64,000 bases of DNA from Micromonospora sp. WMMD1102 (lineage in GTDB: Bacteria; Actinomycetota; Actinomycetes; Mycobacteriales; Micromonosporaceae). Below, in pieces: positions 19,092-28,166 of the stretch. A model generated the notes under the pieces. That model ran no database searches. It saw only the letters and a list, made by a program, of their open reading frames with translations, and was not told where the DNA came from. Positions within the stretch are counted from its first letter, which is position 1, and each line of letters begins with the position of its first letter. The position numbers were made by a program, and so were the translations under genes. The stretch covers positions 4,591,001 through 4,655,000 of the forward strand of contig NZ_JARUBN010000001.1 of assembly GCF_029626265.1 (NCBI RefSeq). Direction: 5' to 3'.

Positions 19092-19655
19092 CTAGACGGT
19101 CAGCAGGGCATGAACACCCCGGGGGGCGAGCCGGTCCCGCCCGTTCAGGAAGCTCAACTCCAACAGAACGCTGAATCCGGCCACCGTGCCACCGGCCCGC
19201 TCGACCAGGTCCAGCGTCGCCTGCGCCGTTCCGCCGGTGGCGAGTACGTCGTCGACCACGAGTACCCGGTGTCCGGCCGTGAAGGCGTCCTGGTGCACCT
19301 CCAGGGTCGCCTCGCCGTACTCCAGGGCGTACGAGGCGGCGTACGCGGCCCGGGGCAGCTTGCCGGCCTTGCGTACCGGCACCACCCCGACCCCGGTGGC
19401 GTACGCGATCGCGGCGGCGACCACGAAGCCGCGCGCCTCGATCCCGACCACCACGTCGAAGGAGTCCCGGCCGTGGTGCTCGACGATGTCGTCGATCACC
19501 TCCCGGAACGCGGCACCGTCGGCGAAGAGCGGCATCAGGTCCTTGAACACGATGCCCGGCTTCGGGAAGTCCGGCACGTCCAGCACCCGACTTGCCACCA
19601 ACTGGGCGGTGACCTGGCCGCTGTCGCCGCGTACCTCGGTGGGGGTCTCCGTCAC
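19092..19655 (-). CDS. apt: Adenine phosphoribosyltransferase
   Basis: Salvage enzyme making AMP from adenine and PRPP; 187 residues from the GTG at 19655, supported by AAAGGA eight bases upstream. The PRPP-binding motif VLVVDDVLATGGTAQA is clear, and DFPKPGIVFKDLMPLFAD near the start and EARGFVVAAAIAYATGVG are typical of Apt. A further in-frame start at 19694 would add 13 residues with no family match. It is flanked by secF upstream and relA downstream, the common actinobacterial order. A hairpin at 19679-19714 separates it from secF, so it may have its own promoter or rely on read-through. Confidence 0.93.
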   Translation of the reverse strand: MTETPTEVRGDSGQVTAQLVASRVLDVPDFPKPGIVFKDLMPLFADGAAFREVIDDIVEHHGRDSFDVVVGIEARGFVVAAAIAYATGVGVVPVRKAGKLPRAAYAASYALEYGEATLEVHQDAFTAGHRVLVVDDVLATGGTAQATLDLVERAGGTVAGFSVLLELSFLNGRDRLAPRGVHALLTV

Positions 19656-19678
19656 ACTCTGTCCTTTCCCGGGCGAAA

Positions 19679-19714
19679 GCGCCCGACCCACCACCTGGGC
19701 GGCGGGTCGGGCGC
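19679..19714 (-). terminator. Hairpin between secF and apt
   Basis: GCGCCCGACCC pairs with GGGTCGGGCGC over a 14-base loop directly after the secF stop. It could terminate or attenuate the ruv-yajC-secDF transcript before apt. No U-tract is present. Confidence 0.5.
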
Positions 19715-19736
19715 TCGGAGGATGCGTCCGTCCGGC

Positions 19737-20963
19737 TCAGCGCCGCTTGCCGCCGGGCCGGTTGCCACCGGCACGACCGCCCCGGGCACCGCCGCCGGAC
19801 CGCTTGCCCGACGGCCGGGAGCCGACCTTCGGCGCGGACCCGGCCAGTGCGGTTCCGGCCGCCGGCACCGCGGACTCCTCGGCCGCGGCCGGCTCGTCGG
19901 AGCCGGCCGGCGGCTCGGCGGTCGGCCGGGCCTGGCCGGGCTGCCGAGCCGGGCGACGCGCGCTGGTGTCCCGGCCACCGGCCCGGCGGGCGAGCACCCG
20001 CTGGGTGTGCTGCCGGATCCGCGGCTCGCGCTCCTTCAGCGACACCAGCACCGGCGTCGAGAAGAAGATCGACGAGAAGAACGCGGCGCCCATACCGACG
20101 AAGAGCACCAGGCCGAGGTCCTTCAGCGTGCCGGCGCCGAGCAGCCCGGCACCGATGAAGAGCAGGCCGCCGACCGGGAGCAGCGCGACCACCGAGGTGT
20201 TGATCGACCGCATCAGCGTCTGGTTCAGGGCCAGGTTGGCCGCCTCGGCGTACGTCTGGCTGCTGCCGCCGGTGATGCCCCGGGTGTTCTCCTGGATCTT
20301 GTCGAAGACCACGACGGTGTCGTAGAGGGCGAAACCGAGGATGGTGAGGAAGCCGACGACTGTCGACGGAGTCACCTCGAAGCCGACCGCCGAGTAGATG
20401 CCGGCGGTGAGCAGCAGGTCGAGGGCGAGACCGGAGACGGCGGCGATCGCCATCCGCAGCTCGAACCGGAGCACCAGGTAGCCGGTGACCAGCACCAGGA
20501 AGATGACCAGACCGATCAGCGCCCGCTGGGTGATCTGGGCGCCCCAGGCCGCGCTGACCCGGTTGTCGCTGATCTGGTCGGCGCGGAGGCCCAGATCCTG
20601 GGCGACCTCGGCGCGTACCTCGGATGCCTGCTGCTGCTCCAGCGGGGAGGTCCGGAACAGGTACGTCGTGTCGCCGACCTGCTGGCTGGAGACCACCTCG
20701 GCCGGTCCGTCCGGCGTCGACTCGTCGGCCAGCGCGTCGCGGATCGCGCTCTCGGCCCGCTCCATGCTGCCCACCGAGGTAGGCACCTGGAACTCGTTCC
20801 CGCCCCTGAACTCGATGCCCAGGTGGAAGCCCTGGATCACGAAGCTCAGTACGGTCAGCAGGATCAGACCACCGCAGATGCTGAACCAGAGCTTGCGGCG
20901 GGGGATGATCTCAAGACCGGCCTCACCGCGGTACAAGCGGCTGGCGAGCCCACTCCTGCTCAT
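19737..20963 (-). CDS. secF: Protein-export membrane protein SecF
   Basis: Accessory subunit of the Sec translocon using the proton gradient to help release exported proteins; 408 residues. The first helix is near residues 28-46 and is followed by GIEFRGGNEFQVP, matching the SecF motif. The extracytoplasmic domain follows, then five helices with the conserved STVVGFLTILGFALYDTVVVFDKI region (FALYDTVVVFDKIQEN is the hallmark of SecF). The last 80 residues form an Arg/Pro/Ala/Gly-rich hydrophilic tail. Start ATG one base after the secD stop (TGAGATG). Confidence 0.94.
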   Translation of the reverse strand: MSRSGLASRLYRGEAGLEIIPRRKLWFSICGGLILLTVLSFVIQGFHLGIEFRGGNEFQVPTSVGSMERAESAIRDALADESTPDGPAEVVSSQQVGDTTYLFRTSPLEQQQASEVRAEVAQDLGLRADQISDNRVSAAWGAQITQRALIGLVIFLVLVTGYLVLRFELRMAIAAVSGLALDLLLTAGIYSAVGFEVTPSTVVGFLTILGFALYDTVVVFDKIQENTRGITGGSSQTYAEAANLALNQTLMRSINTSVVALLPVGGLLFIGAGLLGAGTLKDLGLVLFVGMGAAFFSSIFFSTPVLVSLKEREPRIRQHTQRVLARRAGGRDTSARRPARQPGQARPTAEPPAGSDEPAAAEESAVPAAGTALAGSAPKVGSRPSGKRSGGGARGGRAGGNRPGGKRR

Positions 20964-20964
20964 C

Positions 20965-22872
20965 TCAGGCCTCCTTCACGCGGGTCTTGCCGGTCGACGG
21001 CGTCTCGTCGTCCGCGGTTTGCAACGCCCGACCCAGCCCGCTGACCTTCGGCGACAGGAACGCCGGGGTACGCGCGAACATCGTCATGATCGGGTGCCGG
21101 AACAGGAAGACGACCACCAGGTCGAGGACGGTGGCCAGGCCCAGCGCGAAGGCGAAGCCCTGCACCGTGCCGACCGAGACGAGGTAGAGCACCACCGCTG
21201 CCATGATCGAGATGGCGTTCGCCGAGATGATCGTGCGGCGGGCCCGGGCCCAGGCGCGGGGTACGGCGCTGCGCGGGCTGCGCCCCTCCCGGATCTCGTC
21301 TTTCAGACGTTCGAAATAGATCACGAAGGAGTCGGCGGCGACACCCAGCGAGACGATGAAGCCGGCGATTCCGGCCAGCGTCAGGGTGAAGCCGATCTGC
21401 CGGCCGAGCACCACCAGCGCGCCGAAGACCAGGATGGCGCTGAGCACCAGGCTGAGGAAGATCACCGAGCCGAGCAGCCGGTAGTAGAAGAAGGCGTAGA
21501 TGATCACCAGGAGCATGCCGATGCCGGCGGCCAGCAGGCCGGCCCGCAGGTGCTCGGTGCCGAGCGTGGCGGTGATGTTCTGCGCCTCCTGCGGCTGGAA
21601 GGTCAGCGGCAGGGCGCCGTAGCGGAGCTGGCTGGCCAGCTCGTTGGCGCTGGCGTTGGTGAAGCTGCCGGTGATCTGCGAGTCACCGGTCAGCACGCCC
21701 TGGATCTCCGGCGAAGAGATGATCTTGTTGTCGAGCACCACCGCGACCCGGCACCGGCCCTCGTCGCCCAGGGCCGCCTGGTCGCACTGGCTGTCGGTGT
21801 TGTTGTACGCCTCGCGGGTCAGGTTGGTCCACTTGCTCTGCCCGTCGCCGGTGAAGTCCAGGCTGACCACGTACTGGCTGCTGGTCTGGTCGAGGACCCC
21901 GCTGGCGTCGTCGACGTCGGTGCCCTCCACCTTGGCCACGTCCAGCAGGTTCTTTTGCTGGCCACCCTCACAGGCGACCACCTGCTCGCCCGACTCCTTG
22001 ATCGAGCCCGGCGGCCGCTGGTCGAGCTTCTCGCAGGTGATGGTCGGCACGTTGAACTGGATGCCGGCCGGCAGGACCCGGATCTCCTGCGGGGTCAAAT
22101 CGGCGAACGGCTTGAGCTTCTCGGCGAGCGCCGGATCCGCGTTGTAGTCCGCGGGCGCCTGGAGCGCGGTGGCGGCGGCCCACGCCTCGGGGCCGACCTT
22201 CTGCTCCACGGCCGCGCGCTGCTGCGCGAGTGACTGGTCGACCGGAGCGGCCGGGGCGCTCGCCGAGGCGCTCGGCGCCGGCGAGGCGCTGCCGCTCGGG
22301 GTGGGCGTGGGGGCCGGAGCACCGCCGCCCTGGCCGCCGCCGGCACCCGGCGACGAGGTCACGTCGGCGGCCGGGCTGCCGGACGGGCTGGGGCTGCCGG
22401 ACGGTGCCGGGCTGCCGGACGGTGCCGGGCTGGCCGAGGCGCCGGGCGACGGGGCGGCGCTCACCGGACCACCACCGTCGGCGGTCTTGAGCACCTTGCG
22501 GAACCGCAGCTCGGCCGGGGTGCCGACGTCGTCGAGGTCGGCGTTCTGCCCCGGCACCGAGATCACGATGTTCCGGTTGCCCTCGGTGACCACCTCGGCC
22601 TCGGCGACGCCGCGGCCGTCCACCCGGGCCTGGATGATCTGCCGGGCCTCCTCCAGGGAGCCGGCGGGGGGCGCCTCGCCGGCCTCGGTGGCCGCTTCCA
22701 GGGTCATCCGGGTGCCGCCGATGAGATCCAGCCCGAGCTTCGGCTCGAGCCGGTCCTTCCAGCTGCCCTCGGCCCCGGCGGCGAAGAACACCAGGAGATA
22801 GAGGACGGTAAAGATCAACCCGAGTACGGCCAGCTGCCGCCCGGGTCGCATCTGTCCCTGAGGTGGTGCCAC
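20965..22872 (-). CDS. secD: Protein-export membrane protein SecD
   Basis: Partner of SecF in the SecDF complex, 635 residues from the GTG at 22872. That start is favoured because the first helix (LAVLGLIFTVLYLLVFF) and the motif PKLGLDLIGGTRMTLEA fall at the usual distance; an upstream start at 22974 would add a non-conserved Pro-rich stretch. The extracytoplasmic region carries a Pro/Ser/Ala-rich insert of about 80 residues (PSGSPAPSGSPSPSGSPAA style) not found in E. coli SecD. The C-terminal six-helix part includes GLLAAGIGMLLVIIYAFFYY and GVAADSFVIYFERLKDE. It sits between yajC and secF as usual. Confidence 0.93.
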   Translation of the reverse strand: MAPPQGQMRPGRQLAVLGLIFTVLYLLVFFAAGAEGSWKDRLEPKLGLDLIGGTRMTLEAATEAGEAPPAGSLEEARQIIQARVDGRGVAEAEVVTEGNRNIVISVPGQNADLDDVGTPAELRFRKVLKTADGGGPVSAAPSPGASASPAPSGSPAPSGSPSPSGSPAADVTSSPGAGGGQGGGAPAPTPTPSGSASPAPSASASAPAAPVDQSLAQQRAAVEQKVGPEAWAAATALQAPADYNADPALAEKLKPFADLTPQEIRVLPAGIQFNVPTITCEKLDQRPPGSIKESGEQVVACEGGQQKNLLDVAKVEGTDVDDASGVLDQTSSQYVVSLDFTGDGQSKWTNLTREAYNNTDSQCDQAALGDEGRCRVAVVLDNKIISSPEIQGVLTGDSQITGSFTNASANELASQLRYGALPLTFQPQEAQNITATLGTEHLRAGLLAAGIGMLLVIIYAFFYYRLLGSVIFLSLVLSAILVFGALVVLGRQIGFTLTLAGIAGFIVSLGVAADSFVIYFERLKDEIREGRSPRSAVPRAWARARRTIISANAISIMAAVVLYLVSVGTVQGFAFALGLATVLDLVVVFLFRHPIMTMFARTPAFLSPKVSGLGRALQTADDETPSTGKTRVKEA

Positions 22873-23121
22873 GGCTTTCGTGTCTCCCTGCGCGGTTCGG
22901 CCGCTAGTGGTGGGCGGCGGGTCGGGCGCCGGCGGAGCCCGGCGACATGCGTACCGCACCGGTGGGGGTCCCACCGGCCCGTCGATCTATTATTGTCGAT
23001 GCTGAACCCGCCCCTCCGGGCGGGTCGACCATCGCACCTCCCGCGACCCGGACTCCCCCGGTGCGGGCGCTCCGACCTCCCGCGCGGCCGGCACCGACGG
23101 CGAGCGGAGGTCGACAGCGGC

Positions 23122-23463
23122 TCATTCCTTCGCGTCGACGACCTCTTCTGGCACCGACTCGACCCGCTCGACCTTGTTGACGACCCGCGCGATCGCCGGC
23201 CGCGCATACCGGGTCTGCACGCCGGGCGCCACCTCGAGCATCATGGTCTCGTCGTCCACGCTGGTGACGGTGCCGTAGAGGCCGCCGATGGTGACCACCT
23301 CGTCGCCGGGGCCGATCGAGGACTGCATCTGCTCGGCCTCGCGGCGCCGCTTCTGCTGCGGCCGGATCATCATGAAGTACATGACGACGAAGAGCAGGAC
23401 AATCATCAGGAGCGGCATGAAACTGCTGGCGCCCCCGCCGCTCTGTGCTGCCAAAAGAGGCAC
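23122..23463 (-). CDS. yajC: Preprotein translocase subunit YajC
   Basis: Small membrane protein associated with SecDF, 113 residues. One helix at residues 16-32 (MPLLMIVLLFVVMYFMM) is followed by RPQQKRRREAEQMQ and a beta-rich region (GDEVVTIGGLYGTVTSVDDE), exactly the YajC pattern. The start is GTG with GAAGG eight bases upstream. It follows ruvB and precedes secD with a 249-base gap (22873-23121) in which I see only a short AT-rich palindrome, TCGATCTATTATTGTCGA, at about 22981-22998, on the secD promoter side. Confidence 0.93.
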   Translation of the reverse strand: MPLLAAQSGGGASSFMPLLMIVLLFVVMYFMMIRPQQKRRREAEQMQSSIGPGDEVVTIGGLYGTVTSVDDETMMLEVAPGVQTRYARPAIARVVNKVERVESVPEEVVDAKE

Positions 23464-23599
23464 GGTTACGACCTTCCCATCGGCCTCGTCCGGGCACGGG
23501 TGCGCCGGAGCGGAGGCAGGAACTCACGTCCTGTACAAACCGCGGCGAGTCTAATCCCTGCACCTGAGAACGCCGAATGCGGCACAGATCACGAACGGA

Positions 23600-25675
23600 T
23601 CACACCTCCTGGGACCCTGCGGAGAAGAGATCGGGCCCCGGCGGCCCGCCTGCACCAAATGTACCATTTGGCGGAGTACGGCCCAAGTGTCGCCAAGCGG
23701 CCTCGGTGGCCACCCGCCCACGGGGGGTACGGGCCAACAGACCAGCCCGGACCAGGAAGGGCTCGCAGACCTCCTCCACGGTGTCCGGCTGCTCCCCCAC
23801 CGCCACCGCCAGGGTTGACAGCCCGACCGGGCCGCCCCGGAACGAGTCCACGAGCGCGGTCAGCACCGCCCGGTCCAGCCGGTCCAGCCCCAGCTCGTCC
23901 ACGTCGTAGACCCGCAGCGCCGCCCGCGCGGTCTCCCGGTCCACCGTCCCGTCGGCGCGTACCTCCGCGAAGTCGCGCACCCGCCGGAGCAGCCGGTTGG
24001 CGATCCGGGGCGTACCCCGGGACCGGCCGGCGATCTCCGCCGAGCCGTCGGAGGTGATCGGCACCCCCAGGATCTTCGCCGAACGCTGGAGCAGCACGTC
24101 CAGCTCGTCCGGGGTGTAGAAGTCCAGGTGCGCGACGAAGCCGAACCGGTCCCGCATCGGGCCGGTCAGCAACCCCGACCGGGTGGTCGCGCCGACCAGG
24201 GTGAACGGCTCGACGTCCAGCGGGATCGCGGTCGCCCCCGGCCCCTTGCCCACCACCACGTCGACCCGGAAGTCCTCCATCGCGCTGTAGAGCAGCTCCT
24301 CGGCCGGCCTGGCGATCCGGTGGATCTCGTCGATGAAGAGCACGTCGCCCTCGGTCAGGCTGGTCAGGATCGCGGCCAGGTCGCCGGAGCGCTCGATGGC
24401 CGGACCACTGGTCACCCGGATCCCGGTGCCCAGCTCGGCGGCGACGATGTTCGCCAGGGTGGTGTTGTGCACCACCAGGTCGTTGACGGTGAAGGTGTGG
24501 TCGTCTGCGACGGTCAGACACCGGCAGGGATGAAGACCGGCGGGCTCGACCGACGCGACCCGGTCGGCGGCGAGACTTTCCTCGAACCTGTCCCGGCGGG
24601 GCGCCCACTCCGCAAGCCGCCTGCCGCGCTCGCCCGGCACGGTGACCCGTTCGACGAATCGTGCGACATCGTCCTGGCTGGTCACGCTCAATCGCCACGA
24701 CTCGTGCGGCCGTCCCTGGTAGCGGCCACGCTTGAGCTTCAGTCGGGACTGGACCCCGAGCCGCAGCAGCAGGTGCTGCACGTCCCGGAGCAGTCCGTGC
24801 GAGACGCTGTAGAACTCGACCACCAGGTCGTACCGGTCCCGCCCGCGCCGGCTCACCGACCCGTCACATGCGAAGTACGCCCCGAGGAAGGCGGCTACCT
24901 GCCACTCGTCACCCTGGTAGACGAAGGGCGGGACCCGCTTGTGCCACGCCGTCTTGTCCAGCATGCCGTGCTCGGCGAGCCAACCCCGCAGCCCCGATAT
25001 CCGGACGAGGGAGCTGCGGACGCTGTTCGGCCGGGTCCGGTGCGGATGGCCGAGTCGGTCACACACCGACCGGAAGTCGGCCAGCACGTCCGGATCGCCG
25101 CCGGTGAAGGTGACCTGGTTGGACGTGCAGCCGTCGCCGGCCAGGTAACCGGCCAACCGGAACTCGTCGGTCGACTCGGCGCCGCTGGCCCTGAGCTCAG
25201 GGCACAACACGTTCGCCAACACGTCCCGGTCGGTCAGATCGCCCGCCTTCGTCCACCCGTCCGTGGTCCAGAACGGATGGTCCGGTGCCGCCACCACCTC
25301 CCGGCCGCTCGTCGTCCGGATCCGCACGCAGTCGAGTTCGCCCTGCTCGTGCACGGCCTCGACCAGCGCCGGCCGGCCGGTCCGGGTCACCACGCGGTCC
25401 CCCGGCACGATCTCGCCGAGCCTGCGTCGGGTGCCGTCGGCGAGCAGCACCAGAGCCTCGACCGAGACCGGCTTGCCCAGGCCTGGCGGGCCGGAGAGCA
25501 GGATGTGGTCCGGCGGGCTGCCCCGGCCCATCGCGCCGCGCAGCAGCAGGTCGAGCTGGTCGCGTACCCGGTGCTGGGCGATGAACTCGGCGAGCCGCCT
25601 GGGTCGTACGGTGACCTCGGCGACCAGCTCCGCGTCGCTCGCGTACGCCGAGACCAGCGGATCGGGGTCGGTCAC
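23600..25675 (-). CDS. ruvB: Holliday junction ATP-dependent DNA helicase RuvB, interrupted by an intein
   Basis: AAA+ motor of the RuvABC complex, driving branch migration at Holliday junctions. The precursor is 691 residues, but the two extein parts together make 355, the normal RuvB length. N-extein residues 1-68 end in the P-loop GPPGLGK. The intein occupies 69-404. The C-extein resumes with [12 protein letters not shown], restoring Walker A GPPGLGKTT on joining. Later motifs are Walker B FIDEIHR, sensor 1 LVGATTR, the arginine finger in GPMRDRFG and a winged-helix end ([20 protein letters not shown]). GTG start overlaps the ruvA stop (GTGA). Because the insertion splits the ATP-binding loop, RuvB activity should depend on splicing. 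Confidence 0.94.
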   Translation of the reverse strand: MTDPDPLVSAYASDAELVAEVTVRPRRLAEFIAQHRVRDQLDLLLRGAMGRGSPPDHILLSGPPGLGKPVSVEALVLLADGTRRRLGEIVPGDRVVTRTGRPALVEAVHEQGELDCVRIRTTSGREVVAAPDHPFWTTDGWTKAGDLTDRDVLANVLCPELRASGAESTDEFRLAGYLAGDGCTSNQVTFTGGDPDVLADFRSVCDRLGHPHRTRPNSVRSSLVRISGLRGWLAEHGMLDKTAWHKRVPPFVYQGDEWQVAAFLGAYFACDGSVSRRGRDRYDLVVEFYSVSHGLLRDVQHLLLRLGVQSRLKLKRGRYQGRPHESWRLSVTSQDDVARFVERVTVPGERGRRLAEWAPRRDRFEESLAADRVASVEPAGLHPCRCLTVADDHTFTVNDLVVHNTTLANIVAAELGTGIRVTSGPAIERSGDLAAILTSLTEGDVLFIDEIHRIARPAEELLYSAMEDFRVDVVVGKGPGATAIPLDVEPFTLVGATTRSGLLTGPMRDRFGFVAHLDFYTPDELDVLLQRSAKILGVPITSDGSAEIAGRSRGTPRIANRLLRRVRDFAEVRADGTVDRETARAALRVYDVDELGLDRLDRAVLTALVDSFRGGPVGLSTLAVAVGEQPDTVEEVCEPFLVRAGLLARTPRGRVATEAAWRHLGRTPPNGTFGAGGPPGPDLFSAGSQEV
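24464..25471 (-). mobile_element. Intein with LAGLIDADG homing endonuclease in ruvB
   Basis: 336 residues in frame between Lys and Thr of the RuvB Walker A motif. Block A reads [16 protein letters not shown], with Pro where Cys or Ser normally stands. Block B is [14 protein letters not shown] (His kept, the usual Thr replaced by Ala). Two endonuclease motifs, LAGYLAGDG and LGAYFACDG, each keep an acidic residue. Block F is [12 protein letters not shown] and block G ends in VVHN, followed by Thr as the +1 residue. The block F Cys takes the place usually held by Asp. A non-nucleophilic first residue plus this Cys resembles class 3 inteins, which use an internal Cys, although the class 3 Thr before His-Asn is Val here. 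The element is uninterrupted by stops, so it is probably active or recently so. Confidence 0.93.
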
Positions 25676-26274
25676 CTGGTCCTACCCAGCAACCGGATCG
25701 CCTGCTTGAGCAGCACCGGCACCGGCGGCGGCGCACCCTCGACCGTCTCGGCGACCGCCGCCACCGCCTGATCGGCCTGGGACGCCGTCCAGCCGAGCCC
25801 GACCAGCGCCTGCCGGACCTGCTCGGGCCAGGCCCCGGCGGTGACCCCGGCCGCACCGTCCGGGCCGACCGGCACCGGGCCGATCCGGTCGCGCAGCTCC
25901 AGCACCAGCCGCTCGGCGCCCTTCTTGCCGATCCCGGGCACCCGGGTCAGGGTGCCGGTGTCGCCGGTCGCGATCGCCTTGCGCACCACGTCCGGGGGGT
26001 GCACCGCCAGCACCGCCTGGGCCAGCCGGGGACCGACCCCGCTGGCGGTCTGCAACAGCTCGAAGAGCTGCTTGGCGTCGTCGTCGGCGAAGCCGTAGAG
26101 GGTCAGCGAGTCCTCCCGGACCACCAGGCTGGTGGCCAGCCGGGCGGTCGCGCCGACCCGCAGCTCGGCCAGGGTGCCCGGCGCGCAGTGCACCGCCAGA
26201 CCCACCCCGCCGACCTCGATCACCGCGCTGTCCGGGGACAACCCGGCGACCACCCCGCGGACACTCGCGATCAT
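25672..26274 (-). CDS. ruvA: Holliday junction branch migration protein RuvA
   Basis: 200 residues, the four-way-junction-binding partner of RuvB. It starts with an N-terminal OB fold ([26 protein letters not shown]), then tandem helix-hairpin-helix motifs ([39 protein letters not shown]) and a C-terminal RuvB-contacting domain ([21 protein letters not shown]). ATG overlaps the ruvC stop and its own stop overlaps the ruvB GTG, so ruvC, ruvA and ruvB are translationally coupled. Confidence 0.95.
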   Translation of the reverse strand: MIASVRGVVAGLSPDSAVIEVGGVGLAVHCAPGTLAELRVGATARLATSLVVREDSLTLYGFADDDAKQLFELLQTASGVGPRLAQAVLAVHPPDVVRKAIATGDTGTLTRVPGIGKKGAERLVLELRDRIGPVPVGPDGAAGVTAGAWPEQVRQALVGLGWTASQADQAVAAVAETVEGAPPPVPVLLKQAIRLLGRTR

Positions 26275-26990
26275 CCCGTTCCTCCCTGTCGCCTCGGTCC
26301 GGTCCCCGGGGTCGGATCCGCGTCCCGCGCCGGACCGGCACCCGGCGTCGGATCCGCGTCCCGGGTCGGACCGGCGCCCCGGGTCGGACCCGCACCCCGG
26401 ACGGCACCCGGCCGGGCCGCCCGGCGGGGCGTACCCGACCGGGTGCCGTCCGGGGACGCGGCCGACGTCGCCGTGCGCTGCCGGAGCGCACCGGCCGCCG
26501 CCGCCAGCCTGGCCCGGGTGCCGCCGCGCCAGACGTGGCAGATCGCCAGCGCCAGCGCGTCGGCGGCGTCGGCCGGCCGGGGCGGCTCGGCCAGCCGCAG
26601 CAGCCGGGTAACCATCGCCATCATCTGTGCCTTGTCCGCCTGACCGGAACCGGTGACCGCCGCCTTGACCTCGCTCGGGGTGTACGTCTGCACCGGCAGC
26701 CCGGCCCGGGCCCCGGCCAGCACCGCCACCGCACTCGCCTGCGCGGTGCCCATCACCGTCCGGACGTTGTGCTGGCTGAACACCCGTTCCACCGCCACGG
26801 CGTCCGGCCGGTGCTCCGCAACCAGCCGGGTCAGCTCGGTGTCCAGGCGCAGCAGGCGCAGCGGCAGCTCGTCGCCGGGGTCGGTGTGCACGACGTGGTA
26901 GGCCACCAGGGTGCAGGGCCGGCCGGGGACGCCCTCGACCACGCCGACCCCGCACCGGGTCAGCCCCGGGTCGACGCCGAGCACCCGCAC
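26271..26990 (-). CDS. ruvC: Crossover junction endodeoxyribonuclease RuvC
   Basis: Holliday-junction resolvase, 239 residues from the GTG at 26990 with a G-rich GAGGGGGG upstream. Acidic active-site residues appear in [12 protein letters not shown] (Asp7), [13 protein letters not shown] (Glu) and the end motif [14 protein letters not shown] (two Asp). The RNase H fold ends at about residue 180. The remaining 55-60 residues are an Arg/Gly/Pro-rich tail made of repeated units like [11 protein letters not shown] and GAGPTR, not seen in E. coli RuvC. A much longer in-frame reading runs upstream across other genes and is not used. Probable LexA control from the box at 27017-27028. Confidence 0.93.
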   Translation of the reverse strand: MRVLGVDPGLTRCGVGVVEGVPGRPCTLVAYHVVHTDPGDELPLRLLRLDTELTRLVAEHRPDAVAVERVFSQHNVRTVMGTAQASAVAVLAGARAGLPVQTYTPSEVKAAVTGSGQADKAQMMAMVTRLLRLAEPPRPADAADALALAICHVWRGGTRARLAAAAGALRQRTATSAASPDGTRSGTPRRAARPGAVRGAGPTRGAGPTRDADPTPGAGPARDADPTPGTGPRRQGGTG

Positions 26991-27016
26991 GCCGCCCCCT
27001 CCCCGCGCCGCAGCAC

Positions 27017-27028
27017 GTACGTGTGTTC
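27017..27028 (-). promoter_or_regulatory. Probable LexA (SOS) box before ruvCAB
   Basis: Read on the minus strand, GAACACACGTAC with flanks TC and GT matches the actinobacterial/Bacillus box GAAC-N4-GTTC with one mismatch. It lies 27 bases before the ruvC start, beside a TAGGGT -10-like hexamer at 27037-27032. SOS induction of ruvCAB is well known in bacteria. Confidence 0.65.
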
Positions 27029-27209
27029 GACACCCTACTGGCCTGGGTCGGAGCCGGAAACGCCGACACGCCCGTACCCGATCATCGAGCCCCGGCCGGC
27101 GACCGGCGCGCTCGCCCCGGCGGCGCCGGAGCGCGCCACATAGGCCGGCACCGGGATATGTGGCCGACGCCCATGTGCCCCCGCCCGGTTGGCTCGTAGC
27201 TTTTCGGCC

Positions 27210-28091
27210 ATGACGGTAGAACCCGGTCCGGACGACCAGGCCGCGCGGCGGCCGCAACAGCGGGTCAAGACGGCCCCGGACACCGGCGGCGCACCGCAGA
27301 CCGGCAGCACAGCGCAGACCGGCGGAACCGTTGCCCAGGTCGTCCGGCTCGACCTGGCCGGACGGACTGCCCTGGTGACCGGCGCCGGCAGCGGCATCGG
27401 GCGGGCCTGCGCGGCCCGGCTGGCGGCGGCCGGGGCGAAGGTGACGGTGCTGGACCGGGACGCCGACCGGGCCGAGCAGGTCGCCGCCGAGATCGGCGGC
27501 CGGGCCCTGGCACTGGACCTCGCCGATCCCGGCGCCGTCGACCGGATCGAGCCCGAGCTGGACGTCGTGGTCAACAACGCCGGGCTGCAACACGTGGCGC
27601 CGGTCGACGAGTTTCCGCCGGAACGCTTCGACCATCTGCACCGGGTGATGGTGACGGCCCCCTTCCTGATCGTCCGGCGTGCCCTGCCGCACATGTACGC
27701 CCGCGGCTGGGGCCGTGTCGTCAACATCTCCTCGGTGCACGGGCTGCGCGCCTCGCCGTTCAAGTCGGCGTACGTCTCGGCCAAGCACGCCCTGGAGGGG
27801 CTCTCCAAGGTGGTCGCCCTGGAGGGCGCGGCGCACGGGGTGACGGCCAACTGCGTCAACCCGGCGTACGTGCGCACCCCGCTGGTCGAGGGGCAGATCG
27901 CCGCGCAGGCGAGCGCACACGGCATCGCCGAGACCGAGGTGATCGAGCGGATCATGCTGGCCCGGGCGGCGATCAAGCGGCTGATCGAACCGGCGGAGGT
28001 CGCCGAACTCGTCGCCTACCTCTGCACCCCGGCCGCCTCGTTCATCACCGGCGCCGCCATCCCGCTCGACGGGGGCTGGACGGCGAACTGA
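27210..28091 (+). CDS. bdhA: 3-hydroxybutyrate dehydrogenase (SDR family)
   Basis: NAD-dependent oxidation of 3-hydroxybutyrate to acetoacetate; 293 residues. About 45 low-complexity residues rich in Gly, Thr and Gln come first. The Rossmann motif TGAGSGIG follows, then [20 protein letters not shown], catalytic Tyr and Lys in [12 protein letters not shown], and an ending [15 protein letters not shown]. The words [26 protein letters not shown] and [15 protein letters not shown] fit the BdhA subgroup closely. ATG at 27210 is chosen; a TAGCTT -10-like hexamer lies seven bases before it and no Shine-Dalgarno is seen, suggesting a leaderless transcript. The regulator directly downstream is likely co-transcribed. 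Confidence 0.85.
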   Translation: MTVEPGPDDQAARRPQQRVKTAPDTGGAPQTGSTAQTGGTVAQVVRLDLAGRTALVTGAGSGIGRACAARLAAAGAKVTVLDRDADRAEQVAAEIGGRALALDLADPGAVDRIEPELDVVVNNAGLQHVAPVDEFPPERFDHLHRVMVTAPFLIVRRALPHMYARGWGRVVNISSVHGLRASPFKSAYVSAKHALEGLSKVVALEGAAHGVTANCVNPAYVRTPLVEGQIAAQASAHGIAETEVIERIMLARAAIKRLIEPAEVAELVAYLCTPAASFITGAAIPLDGGWTAN

Positions 28092-28166
28092 GTGGGCGAC
28101 TCCGGCAGAGCGGATCACGGCGACTCCCACGGAAGGGTTCCGGGTCCCTCCGGCAGGATTGAGCCC

